Origin: Acidobacteriaceae bacterium | Lineage (GTDB): Bacteria > Acidobacteriota > Terriglobia > Terriglobales > Acidobacteriaceae | Length of the DNA: 34,067 bases | NCBI GenBank assembly: GCA_027364815.1 | Contig: DAHXOQ010000006.1 | Location: forward strand, 1 to 34,067 | Direction: 5' to 3' | Shown here: positions 25,503 through 34,067 of the stretch, one piece after another | Layout: each line of letters opens with the position of its first letter | How positions within the stretch are numbered: position 1 is the first letter of the stretch | Position numbers and translations under genes: made by a program | Notes under the pieces: generated by a model | Seen by the model: the letters and a program-made list of their open reading frames with translations, nothing else | Database searches by the model: none | What the model was told of the DNA's origin: nothing

Positions 25503-26507
25503 TCAGGCGTACGTTTCCTTCTCCCATACGGCCGCGTCAAAGCGATGCAGCGTCTCGTAGCCATCGGCCTGGTAGAGTTTGACCGCCTCCTGATTGCCTT
25601 CCGTCACTGTCAGCGAAATCTCCGTCGCTCCCTGCAAAACGAATCCCGAGGCCGCAGCGGTCAACAGCAAATGAGCAAGACCCTGGCGCCGATACTGCGG
25701 GTGAACGCAAATCTGTGTGATGTGGCCGCTCTCGGCGCTGATCCGCGAGCAAAGCAGCAACGCGACGAGTTCGCGACTGTGGCGCTCGACGATGACTTGC
25801 GAAACATTCGGCGTGAAAACTCCACAGCCCGGGTAACGCACAATGTTATGCAGAAATCTCAGCGAGCCATGCACCGTGCGGTACTGGTTGTTGATGAGGC
25901 TGTCGAGATGTCCGCTGTACGCCTCGGCGATGAGCCGCCCGGCAGGATGCAGATCTTCATCGCGCCATGCGCGCAACTCAAGCGAGCCCGGCAGCCTGAC
26001 AACAGGAACTACGCGCGGTCCATGCAAAGTGCGCGTCATGAGCAAACGCGGATAGATTTGAAAGCCTGTGTCTTGAAATAAATGGGTATGCACGCCTGAT
26101 GGATGCACCAGCAACTGCGATTCAATGCGCTCCATCCCCGGGGATGCAAAGAGCGTCTCCAGTTGATGTCTCAAGAGCCGCGCTTCAATCTCGCGCGTTT
26201 CATCTACGCCGTCTTCACCGTCCTGAAGGGGCTGCATTCCAAATGGCGTGGCAAAGACATCGCCGAGGACGGCTTTTGACTCTTCATAAACAAAATACCC
26301 ATAGCCAAGCACGCGCCCACTCCGCACGGCCACATAGCCGGGGAGCGTGCGCGCATCCAGATATTGCGTCAGCAAGCGCGCCGAGGAACGGTAATCCCAA
26401 TGCAGGTCCCGCAACCAGACCGCGCTCTCGGCATCGAGCACAGCAGAAAGCTCTTTGGAGCCGAAGTGGCGAAGGTCGAGAATCTCGTAGGGAGTTTTGT
26501 TGGTCAT
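25503..26507 (-). CDS. GNAT-family N-acetyltransferase
   Basis: ICVHPQYRRQGLAHLLLTAAASGFVLQGATEISLTVTEGNQEAVKLYQADGYE; ATG at 26507 preferred. Confidence 0.88.
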   Translation of the reverse strand: MTNKTPYEILDLRHFGSKELSAVLDAESAVWLRDLHWDYRSSARLLTQYLDARTLPGYVAVRSGRVLGYGYFVYEESKAVLGDVFATPFGMQPLQDGEDGVDETREIEARLLRHQLETLFASPGMERIESQLLVHPSGVHTHLFQDTGFQIYPRLLMTRTLHGPRVVPVVRLPGSLELRAWRDEDLHPAGRLIAEAYSGHLDSLINNQYRTVHGSLRFLHNIVRYPGCGVFTPNVSQVIVERHSRELVALLLCSRISAESGHITQICVHPQYRRQGLAHLLLTAAASGFVLQGATEISLTVTEGNQEAVKLYQADGYETLHRFDAAVWEKETYA

Positions 26508-26621
26508 AGATTCACAGTTTGTACAGTGGGCCTGTATCAACGCAGATTCACGATAGAAAACAGTGTAGGCTAACTGCCTCTCAATTGGACAGTGCGCAAT
26601 ACGAACTAACTTACTATGGTT

Positions 26622-28463
26622 CTACTTCCCACCTACCATGTAAACCACGAGATCCTGCTCCGGCCACAGAAACAGTTGCTCCGTATACCGGCCTTCCAGA
26701 TACTCGCCGAGCGCTTCTGGCGTGTGCAGGTCAACACCCTTCTTGCCATTCATGCGCACCACCAGCAGATGCTCGCCATCAGGCACGCCATCCATCTCGT
26801 AATTCACCACTTCGTGGTTGCGATAGTAGGAGAGGCCATACTCAATATCGCGGCGCACATGATAAACCGCAATGACCTCGTTATCCGGAACAGTGGCTTC
26901 GATCTTCTCCGCCAAAGGTCGTGCAGAATAAGTGCGATCAATCAGCCGCACTACGCGCTTGGTTGCCTCAACACCGGGAATGAACCAGAACGGCCCGACG
27001 CCGTAGAGGAAGAGCATCAGCACAACCACAACGGCCGTTGTTGCGAGCCGCAGACGCTTGAGCCCGTATCCCTTCACCACAATCAGAACCAACGCAGCAG
27101 CACCCACTGCAGCGACCAGTGTCGCCAACATCACCGCGATGGGCGGAACATGCGGACCATGCGCCACAAACCAGGGCAGGAGCAAGACGGCCGCCGTCAA
27201 AAGCCCGACCAGCGATGCATGGCTCACCAGCAGCCATCGCTGCAACCCGCTCGTGCGCCGGCGGTAAAGATAATCACCGGTCAGAATCGTAATTGGAGGC
27301 AGCGCGGGCAAGATATAACCGGGAAGCTTTGAACTTGAAAATGAAAAGAAGACGATGGGAATGATCGCCCACAAAACCAGAAACTCAGGGAAGGCATCAC
27401 CCGGTTTGGGGTTTCCTACTTTGCAACCCAGCCTGTGGCGGAGCCGCCACTCACGCACTGAAACCCGCACGCCATTTGCCAGCGCGCGTATCGCCAGCAC
27501 TGTCCACGGCATCAACGACAGCATCACGACAACCAGGTAATACCAAAACGGTTGTTCATGCTGATAACGATTTGTGGCAAAGCGCTCCAGATTATGTTCC
27601 AGGAAAAACTCTCTGAAGAAGGTGGGGTTCTTGTGCTGCACTGCGATGAACCACGGCAGCACCATGGCAAAATACAACGCCACACCCGGCCACCAGAGGG
27701 AGCGGTAGACAATTGACCACTCTTTGCGCAACGCCGCAAAGGCGGTAATAATGACGATGGCCAAAAACGGCGCCACCGGCCCCTTGGCGAGCGTTGCCAA
27801 TCCAGTAAAAAAATAAATATCAAAGAGCCAGAACTTTGAATCCGTCTCGTACCACGCATACCAGCCCAGCAAACCAATCGCCAGCGGCGCAGCCAGTTGC
27901 ATATCCGTCGAGGCGCCTCGTGAGAAACCCAGAATCCCCGCGCACGCCGCTGTAATCAGCGCGGCGTCCAGATGGCCGCCGAAGCGGAATCGTCGCATGT
28001 GCAGGTAAATCAGAACTACTAAAATCAGCGCAAAACTCACCGAAGGCAGACGCGCGCTCCAATCGTGCACGCCAAACTCGCGCGAGAAAAACATGGCCCG
28101 CCAATAATAGAGCGCGGGCTTTTCCAACCATGGTTTTCCGTAGAGATATGGGGTAACGCCGGCATTCAATCGATCCTTGATTGTCGTTGCGGCGTCAAAC
28201 TTGTCCATCATCTCGTGGGCAATCTGCGCGTAACGCGGTTCATCCGCGCCCACCAGTCCCATCCCTGCGCCGCCCATCAATGGCGTCACGCCGTAGCCTA
28301 AAAAGAATATGGAAAACACCAGCATGACCGCGGCTTCAATGACCGCTGCCTTATGCGGCAACCTCTGCCGCCAACTTGCTCGGCTCTTGCTTGTTAACTG
28401 GATACCTTCCACTGCATGTACTCGCAATCCCGTAGGTCTGGCTTGTAGGTCTGGGTTGAACAA
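26622..28463 (-). CDS. ArnT-like glycosyltransferase (GT39/PMT family), membrane protein
   Basis: GADEPRYAQIAHEMM, YLYGKPWLEKPALYYW, GLATLAKGPVAPFLAI, FFSFSSSKLPGYILPALPP; multiple TM segments. Start may be internal. Confidence 0.92.
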   Translation of the reverse strand: MFNPDLQARPTGLRVHAVEGIQLTSKSRASWRQRLPHKAAVIEAAVMLVFSIFFLGYGVTPLMGGAGMGLVGADEPRYAQIAHEMMDKFDAATTIKDRLNAGVTPYLYGKPWLEKPALYYWRAMFFSREFGVHDWSARLPSVSFALILVVLIYLHMRRFRFGGHLDAALITAACAGILGFSRGASTDMQLAAPLAIGLLGWYAWYETDSKFWLFDIYFFTGLATLAKGPVAPFLAIVIITAFAALRKEWSIVYRSLWWPGVALYFAMVLPWFIAVQHKNPTFFREFFLEHNLERFATNRYQHEQPFWYYLVVVMLSLMPWTVLAIRALANGVRVSVREWRLRHRLGCKVGNPKPGDAFPEFLVLWAIIPIVFFSFSSSKLPGYILPALPPITILTGDYLYRRRTSGLQRWLLVSHASLVGLLTAAVLLLPWFVAHGPHVPPIAVMLATLVAAVGAAALVLIVVKGYGLKRLRLATTAVVVVLMLFLYGVGPFWFIPGVEATKRVVRLIDRTYSARPLAEKIEATVPDNEVIAVYHVRRDIEYGLSYYRNHEVVNYEMDGVPDGEHLLVVRMNGKKGVDLHTPEALGEYLEGRYTEQLFLWPEQDLVVYMVGGK

Positions 28464-28608
28464 GTTGCTGGTGAAAAAACGAATGGAACTAGGCTATCAG
28501 AACGAATAAAGAATTTCGTTCAAATTTTGTGTAATTCAATAGTACTGCTTAAGGCTGAATCGCCAATATTATTCCACTTGGTTCCAAACTTTGCTGCAAA
28601 AAGATTGA

Positions 28609-28641
28609 CCCCGATGGCTTCTTACACTTTCAGCCATCGGG
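28609..28641 (-). terminator. Probable terminator downstream of the radical SAM gene
   Basis: CCCCGATGGCT / AGCCATCGGGG hairpin; on the minus strand followed by TCAATCTTTTTGC. Confidence 0.6.
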
Positions 28642-28704
28642 GCCGCTTGCATTATTGCTGCTCTTCTACGTACACGTACAGTAGAGTTCGTGCTCTCCGT
28701 TCAC

Positions 28705-29940
28705 TTACTCAACGGAAACTATAGCCTCATCCTTCTGCGCTGGGCCTGGCGCTACCCACTTACGCGGCTGATAGATGCAGCAAGGTTCGGCTGCCAGTGG
28801 ATCGCCGGTCAGCGCATAAGTTCTGGCGCGTGAGCCTCCGCAAATTTCCTTGAACTCGCAGACGCCGCACTTGCCCGTCAACTGGCTCGTATCGCGAAGC
28901 GCCTTGAAGATTGGCGCCTCGCGATAGATTTCGCGCAGTGGTTGCTGGCGAATATTGCCCGCATAAATCGGCAGAAAACCGCTCGGATACACATTGCCTA
29001 TATGCGAGATAAAAACAAATCCCTTGCCGTCATTGACGCGCCGCGTCGCCCAGCCCACATTGCGAGCGAGCGGGTCAACAGTTGGCGCCCCGGGTTCGTA
29101 AGCATGTGCAACAGCTTCGGCCGTGTGCATTGCGACTGCGCCGGGATGACCTGCGCCGGGATGTCCACCGGGATGACCGCCCATCTTGCGTTCTTCAAGA
29201 TTGTGCTGGAGCAGATAGCGGCGATAGTGCATCGCTTCGGTCGTTTTGATCTGGAAGCTTGCACGCCGTGAAAGTTCGTACAGTTTTCCAAAAACCTCTT
29301 CAAATTCTTCGCCCGAGAGCAGATCAGCCACCTGACCGCGGCCTACAGGAACCAGGAAGAAGACATTCCACATCACGATGTTGAGCTTCTCAAAAAGATC
29401 AACCAGGTTGTCCAGATCGTGTGCGTTGTGGCGGCTGACGGTGGTGTGAACCTGAATCGGCATTCCCGCTTCTGCGGCCCAGCCGATCGCCTCAATCGTG
29501 CGTGCGTAAGCGCCAGGCAATCCGCGGAAAGTATCGTGAATCTCGGGGCAGCTGCCGTCGAGCGAAATTCCCAATCGCACCACACCGGCAGCCTTCATCT
29601 TGAAGATGGCCTCGCGGGTCAGCAGCGGCGTCGCACTCGGAGTGACTGCGACTTTGACATTTTTCGTTGCCGCATACTCGACTAATTCATAAATGTCTTC
29701 GCGCTTGAGCGGATCGCCGCCGGTGAAGACAAAGATCGGAATCTTCATATCAGAGATTTCGTCGATCAGAACTTTGGCTTCAGCATTTGTCAGTTGGTCC
29801 GGGTGCGGGACAGGTTGTGCCGATGCACGGCAGTGTTTGCAGGCCAGATCGCAGGATTGCGTGATCTCCCAGATGGCCAAAAACGGCGTTTCGTCGTAAT
29901 CCAACCCTCCACGGGCTGGAATATTTTTCATGGCTTCCAT
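28705..29940 (-). CDS. Radical SAM/SPASM protein, TIGR04053/NirJ-like
   Basis: WEITQSCDLACKHCRASAQP (CxxxCxxC), FTGGDPLKRED, ISLDGSCPEIHD, C-terminal GKCGVCEFKEICGGSRARTYALTGDPLAAEPCC; internal His-Pro-Gly-rich insert. Confidence 0.9.
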   Translation of the reverse strand: MEAMKNIPARGGLDYDETPFLAIWEITQSCDLACKHCRASAQPVPHPDQLTNAEAKVLIDEISDMKIPIFVFTGGDPLKREDIYELVEYAATKNVKVAVTPSATPLLTREAIFKMKAAGVVRLGISLDGSCPEIHDTFRGLPGAYARTIEAIGWAAEAGMPIQVHTTVSRHNAHDLDNLVDLFEKLNIVMWNVFFLVPVGRGQVADLLSGEEFEEVFGKLYELSRRASFQIKTTEAMHYRRYLLQHNLEERKMGGHPGGHPGAGHPGAVAMHTAEAVAHAYEPGAPTVDPLARNVGWATRRVNDGKGFVFISHIGNVYPSGFLPIYAGNIRQQPLREIYREAPIFKALRDTSQLTGKCGVCEFKEICGGSRARTYALTGDPLAAEPCCIYQPRKWVAPGPAQKDEAIVSVE

Positions 29941-30390
29941 TTCAACTACCTCCAGGGGGAAGGCTGGGTGCGGGCTCGGGGGAAACCGAATCAACCCGCT
30001 AGTTCCTAGCCGCTAGTGAATCCGATCCGGACCCCTTCGCTCCATTTAAGGAGACCACTCCTGCTTTTTTCAGGATGTGACTGCCATCACGGCTGGCGTA
30101 CATGACCATTTGAAGGCATAAACACCCCCGATTTTTGTTCACTTATCATCCTGCATCCCAAGTAGAGCTGTCAGAGCAATTTGAACCGCAGCTCACCCCA
30201 GCTCCCTGACCTGTCTTTTCAATCCCTTCCCTTGCATCTCACAGAAAATAGGCGTACGTTGTGAGCACAGTCACTGACCTGCTACTTACGGTCAGCGCAC
30301 AATTAATTACGCTTCTGGGTGTAAACCAAAGCGTGAGAGTCGCACCAAATTCTGCTCCCACAATAAGGCCTGCACCTGAAGGAGGTTTCT

Positions 30391-31353
30391 ATGACCGTCC
30401 TGGTGAATCCGGGCTGGAGCAAACCCTCCAACCTCCTCTTTGCAACTAAAATCCCTACCGATGAAAAAGCCTTCGGTTTTGCTTTGGAGCAAGCCCGCGA
30501 GTTCGGCGCGCATCTAACGATCTTCCATGCCTATGACACGCTGGTGGTTGCCGCTTCAGAAACATCCGGCATACGCTACTACGATTACGAGGCGGCGGCG
30601 CACACAGAAAAAGAAGTGCTGGAGCCACTGGCCAAAAGAGCGCGCGACGCCGGCGTTGAGGCTGAAGTCGTGGTTCGCCCCGGGCTGCCGACCGACCAGA
30701 TCATCGCATATATCCGCGAGAAGCAGGTTGACCGCGTCATCCTCGGCACCCACGCTCGAGGCCCACTCGGCCAGTTGCTCATCGGCTCCTCGGCTGAAGC
30801 CATCATTCGCACTGCAACTGTGCCCGTCTATTGCGTCGGCCCGGATGTAGTCAGTGGCCGCTTCCGCCATTACGCAACCCGCACCGTTCTCTGCGCCGTC
30901 AACGAAGAGGAACGCAGCTACCCCGTTACCGCGCTCGCCGCAAAGATTGCCGCCAGCCACAAGGCGCGGCTGGTTCTGCAGCACGTCATACGCCCGCAAG
31001 ACCGCCAGGCCACGCTTACAGGACGGACCCTCGAACAGATGGAGCGCGACCTTCACCTTCTAGTACCTGCAGAGTTACAAAATCAGCTTCAGGTTGAAGC
31101 GATCGTCGTTCCTGGCGATCCGGCCGATGAACTGCTCTACCAAAGCAAGGCTCAGCAGGCCGACCTGATTGTCATGGGCGCACACTACGCTTCCATGATC
31201 GCCACCGTCACACGTCCGAGTGTTGTGCATAAACTGCTCGCCCACTCCCACTGCCCGGTTCTGACCTTATCCAATTTGGTCACTGAGCAGGTGGGCGCGA
31301 ATAAAAAACATCACTCACACCCTGACGAGGCGTACATGGCAGGCGTTTTTTAG
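30391..31353 (+). CDS. Tandem-domain universal stress protein (UspA family)
   Basis: Two Usp domains; first has GTHARGPLGQLLIGSSAE ATP-binding pattern; ribosome-binding site GAAGGAGG. Confidence 0.9.
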   Translation: MTVLVNPGWSKPSNLLFATKIPTDEKAFGFALEQAREFGAHLTIFHAYDTLVVAASETSGIRYYDYEAAAHTEKEVLEPLAKRARDAGVEAEVVVRPGLPTDQIIAYIREKQVDRVILGTHARGPLGQLLIGSSAEAIIRTATVPVYCVGPDVVSGRFRHYATRTVLCAVNEEERSYPVTALAAKIAASHKARLVLQHVIRPQDRQATLTGRTLEQMERDLHLLVPAELQNQLQVEAIVVPGDPADELLYQSKAQQADLIVMGAHYASMIATVTRPSVVHKLLAHSHCPVLTLSNLVTEQVGANKKHHSHPDEAYMAGVF

Positions 31354-31377
31354 AAAGCAACGCTCCTCCTGAAGCTC

Positions 31378-31417
31378 AAAAGGGCGGAAAGCTTACCTCC
31401 TGCTTTCCGCCCTTTTT
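31378..31417 (+). terminator. Rho-independent terminator after the usp gene
   Basis: AAAAGGGCGGAAAGC-ttacctcct-GCTTTCCGCCCTTTTT. Confidence 0.92.
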
Positions 31418-31426
31418 GCAGTTGCC

Positions 31427-31437
31427 AGTTCTCAGTT
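31427..31437. repeat. AGTTCTCAGTT dispersed repeat
   Basis: Exact 11-mer. Confidence 0.7.
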
Positions 31438-31487
31438 TTTTAAACCCCTGGATATCTATATTTTTCGCTATTAGTTAGTAGCTGTTT

Positions 31488-32153
31488 TTAATGGCATGCC
31501 GACTGATCCTGAAATTCATGGCTCCCCGTCATGGCTACAAAGCCCCGGGCACAATTTAGAATCTGGTCCTCAAGCGGAGTGCTATTGAAGGTGTCTGGTG
31601 AAATGAATGTGCCCTGCCTGCGGATTGTGAGGTAGCGATCACTCAAGTTTTGCATGTTGTTGAATTCTGATGAAAGCAGCGTGAAAGCGCTATGGTCGTC
31701 GTCTGTCGAAGCGGAGGCGGAGGCGAGTGCCAGATTCTTCTCTGCCAGCCTGTGCTGTGTGGATAGCCAGTCTAGCGATGCGGGAGTGTTATTCTCGACC
31801 GCAGTGACGATTGCACTCCGCCATTCCCTGATCACGCTCAGTTCCTCGATGCCCGCCTGTGTAAAGGCGCTGGAGAAGCCCGTAATTGCATGGGGCACGG
31901 CCGCTTCCGGTACCGTGCCAGGAAGCGTAAGAATTGTGTGATTGGCTTTGAACGATAAGGTTCCCTGGGTTAGCCGCGCCAGTGACTCCAAGTCGATATA
32001 CGATTTACCGTTGACGAGTATAAGCGGCGCTTCACCCGTGTGCCCAGCGACTGTGAATGTAGAAGCCTTTTGCGGCGATTGCGTTTGACCGTATGCCAGC
32101 GGTATCAATAGAGCGGTTAGGATGGCCACATCCAAGATGGTTGTCATTTTCAT
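31488..32153 (-). CDS. Secreted hypothetical protein with copper-amine-oxidase-N-like stalk segment
   Basis: Signal peptide MKMTTILDVAILTALLIPLAYGQ; ILVNGKSYIDLESLARLTQGTLSFKANHTILTLPG. Confidence 0.75.
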   Translation of the reverse strand: MKMTTILDVAILTALLIPLAYGQTQSPQKASTFTVAGHTGEAPLILVNGKSYIDLESLARLTQGTLSFKANHTILTLPGTVPEAAVPHAITGFSSAFTQAGIEELSVIREWRSAIVTAVENNTPASLDWLSTQHRLAEKNLALASASASTDDDHSAFTLLSSEFNNMQNLSDRYLTIRRQGTFISPDTFNSTPLEDQILNCARGFVAMTGSHEFQDQSACH

Positions 32154-32239
32154 AGGAAACTCCCCGATAGTATCTGTTAGTTTCCCATTGTCAGATTCTA
32201 CAGGCTGTTCAGTTTTGCGCACCCAAAAATGCGTGAAGC

Positions 32240-32250
32240 AGTTCTCAGTT
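32240..32250. repeat. AGTTCTCAGTT dispersed repeat
   Basis: Exact 11-mer, followed by TAGTTAGTAG which is also present near 31472. Confidence 0.7.
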
Positions 32251-32569
32251 GTTGGTAGTTAGTAGTCTGTTATTAGTGCCGGTTTGATGAATCAATTTAC
32301 CGGTACTGGGACGTTGACAAAATAGAGAGAAAAATTTGATTGATGGATAAAATTCGATGTAGATATACCGGGTTTTAGTGCGAAAAATGGGGGATGTTTA
32401 CCACTCAGTTAGCCATCTTGAAAAAATAACAGGGACGAGGGATTAAGCACTAGCTACCCCAAAAAGAAAGTTCACTTTGGGGGACTCCGGCAGGGACTAG
32501 ATGAAAAGTAGGGAACTGGGAATGACGACTGAGAACTGCTGAGGCAACCATGGTTACCTGCCGGGTAGT

Positions 32570-33502
32570 CTATGGTTTTGAGTTGGGCGCTACATAGTTC
32601 ACTCGGGTGTGGAGACGGATGCCGGGACGGGAGACGATGACCTTGAGCTGATGTGAAGAGCCATCGGTGCGGATAGTGGATAGCGAGATGTCGAGAAGGT
32701 AAAGTAGTTCGGGGTACTGAGTGAAGGCGGAGGGTTTGGAAGAGCCAGGGAAAATAGAACCGCCAGTGGCGGAACTGAGTTCTGCTAATGCAATATTGTC
32801 ATCGCCGAGAGAGTGGGATGCGACATCCTGAATATTGAGGGCATTGAGGACTACACCGGATTGAACGATGCGATCTATAGCAGCCGTAGCGGCAGAGCGA
32901 ATTTCTGGAAAGTCGGCGGAGAAGCCCGGCGAGATGAGAACGAGCAACCGGCGTCCAGGAAGTTTGGACATCCGCGAGGCGTAATCGGCCAGTGAGGCGT
33001 AGGTGCCAATGAGGTCGAAGTTGTGAGCGCGGGTTCCCTGTGCGGCAAAGGTGGTGGTGTGCATGGAGGCGAGAGTTTGGCGGAGTTGATTGGGATCGCG
33101 CAAAAATCCACTATTCGTTGAGTCGGTTCCGGTGACGATTGCGACATAGCCATTAGAGTCGAGCGCGGATGAAAGAGCGGCGGCGACAACTTGCCGGGCA
33201 TTGTTCATCTCTTCCATGGTGAGACGTCTGTCGTCAAAATAGAAAACGGTGAAGTGAGCTTGTGCCGGTGGTGCAGTGGAGATGGTGAGGAATTCGGCTA
33301 TAGGAGCTGGCTTGCCGTTATCTAGAACTTTGAAGTCTTCGACATGGAGGTCAGAAACAGGTTTACCCTGCTTGTCGGTGACGACGACTGGGATGCGTAG
33401 GTGGCCAAGAGGCACATTGAGATTAGAATCAGGCGCGGTTTGTGCGATGGCAACTAGAGAAATTAAGAGAGAAAATGAAGCAAGTAATCGCAATATTGAC
33501 AT
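32570..33502 (-). CDS. Secreted VWFA-related protein (Acidobacteria TIGR03436 type)
   Basis: Signal peptide MSILRLLASFSLLISLVAIAQT; IPVVVTDKQGKPVSDLHVEDFKVLDNGKP; FTVFYFDDRRLTMEEMNNAR; GRRLLVLISPGFS. Confidence 0.88.
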   Translation of the reverse strand: MSILRLLASFSLLISLVAIAQTAPDSNLNVPLGHLRIPVVVTDKQGKPVSDLHVEDFKVLDNGKPAPIAEFLTISTAPPAQAHFTVFYFDDRRLTMEEMNNARQVVAAALSSALDSNGYVAIVTGTDSTNSGFLRDPNQLRQTLASMHTTTFAAQGTRAHNFDLIGTYASLADYASRMSKLPGRRLLVLISPGFSADFPEIRSAATAAIDRIVQSGVVLNALNIQDVASHSLGDDNIALAELSSATGGSIFPGSSKPSAFTQYPELLYLLDISLSTIRTDGSSHQLKVIVSRPGIRLHTRVNYVAPNSKP

Positions 33503-33720
33503 ATTGATCCTCTGTCGGAAAGAGTTGCATCGCCATGTTACCAAATGCGGGATGTGGACGGAGAGATTAGCGGGTGGCATTCACAGGTTGAGGAGCCACA
33601 ATTAAAGAGAGAAGATCAATAGGTGTGTTCTTTCATTGTGTGGGGCAGGTTTTGTGAATATATTACACAAGGGGCGCGTTCCGTCGCCCCTACGAGGCTT
33701 GAGATTCTGTATGACGCTAA

Positions 33721-33788
33721 CCCAGGGTTGCCCCTTCACTTCGCTCAGGGTTCACCCTGGGCTATTCTCGGCCCTCCCTCCGGAAGGG
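33721..33788. repeat. Two-hairpin intergenic repeat, copy 2
   Basis: CCCAGGGT/ACCCTGGG (33721-33728, 33754-33761) and CCCTCCC-TCC-GGAAGGG (33772-33788). Confidence 0.75.
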
Positions 33789-33825
33789 TTAATTATCAGC
33801 TAAGTTTTGATTGATGCAAATGTAT

Positions 33826-34067
33826 TTAATTCTTTGTTGGCTCCTTCACAATGAAATTGCCAGTCATTGAATCGCAGGGCTTGCCTTCGCACATTGCGCC
33901 TGTAATTCCTGCGCCTTCACTGATTGTGTAGATGCGGTCGACGGCGGGGAGTTTGATTTTTTCGATGGCGCCGGAGGGCCAGTGAATTTCGGCCGTGCCG
34001 GCGTCGGTTGCGTCGCCCAAACCAAAGTGAGGACGCTGATCATTCGAGCTGATAAAACTTCCTCCGC
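33826..34067 (-). CDS. C-terminal part of an ASPIC/UnbV (CRTAC1-like) protein, truncated by the window edge
   Basis: SSNDQRPHFGLGDATDAGTAEIHWPSGAIEKIKLPAVDRIYTISEG is the ASPIC/UnbV C-terminal signature. Confidence 0.85.
   Translation of the reverse strand, partial: GGSFISSNDQRPHFGLGDATDAGTAEIHWPSGAIEKIKLPAVDRIYTISEGAGITGAMCEGKPCDSMTGNFIVKEPTKN

Noticed and set aside
1-34067. CRISPR arrays, tRNA/rRNA genes, transposases, phage genes
   Set aside because: No regularly spaced repeats, cloverleaf/TTCRANY patterns, DDE transposase or phage structural motifs recognised by eye.

Overview
The window looks like a chromosomal segment of an Acidobacteria-type genome. That assignment is inferred from gene style: VWFA-related secreted proteins, an ASPIC/UnbV protein, and typical intergenic repeats. 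Most of it is ordinary housekeeping and conserved-hypothetical content: nadD, rsfS, tatA, rsmD, rsmI, a VKOR-family protein, a PP2C phosphatase/Ser-Thr kinase pair, an APC permease, an esterase, a GNAT protein, an ArnT-like GT39, a radical SAM/SPASM protein, a tandem UspA and a VWFA protein. I saw no rRNA, tRNA, CRISPR array, transposase or prophage. The items most worth a second look are: (1) a 72-aa membrane protein that begins with a near copy of the adjacent TatA N-terminus on an unrelated body; (2) an M50/CBS membrane protein whose HExxH motif reads REIAR, so probably a pseudoprotease; (3) a PIN-domain gene with D-to-E changes, translationally coupled to a 257-aa-frame acidic partner of unknown family; (4) a NYN-domain gene in an AT-rich insert splitting the usual nadD-rsfS pair; (5) RsfS with a long histone-H1-like Lys/Ala tail; (6) two unlisted small-protein genes with good ribosome-binding sites; (7) a two-hairpin intergenic repeat whose two copies show compensatory changes, and a dispersed AGTTCTCAGTT repeat; (8) a His-Pro-Gly-rich insertion in the radical SAM protein. 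All family calls come from reading translations by eye; no database search was possible.
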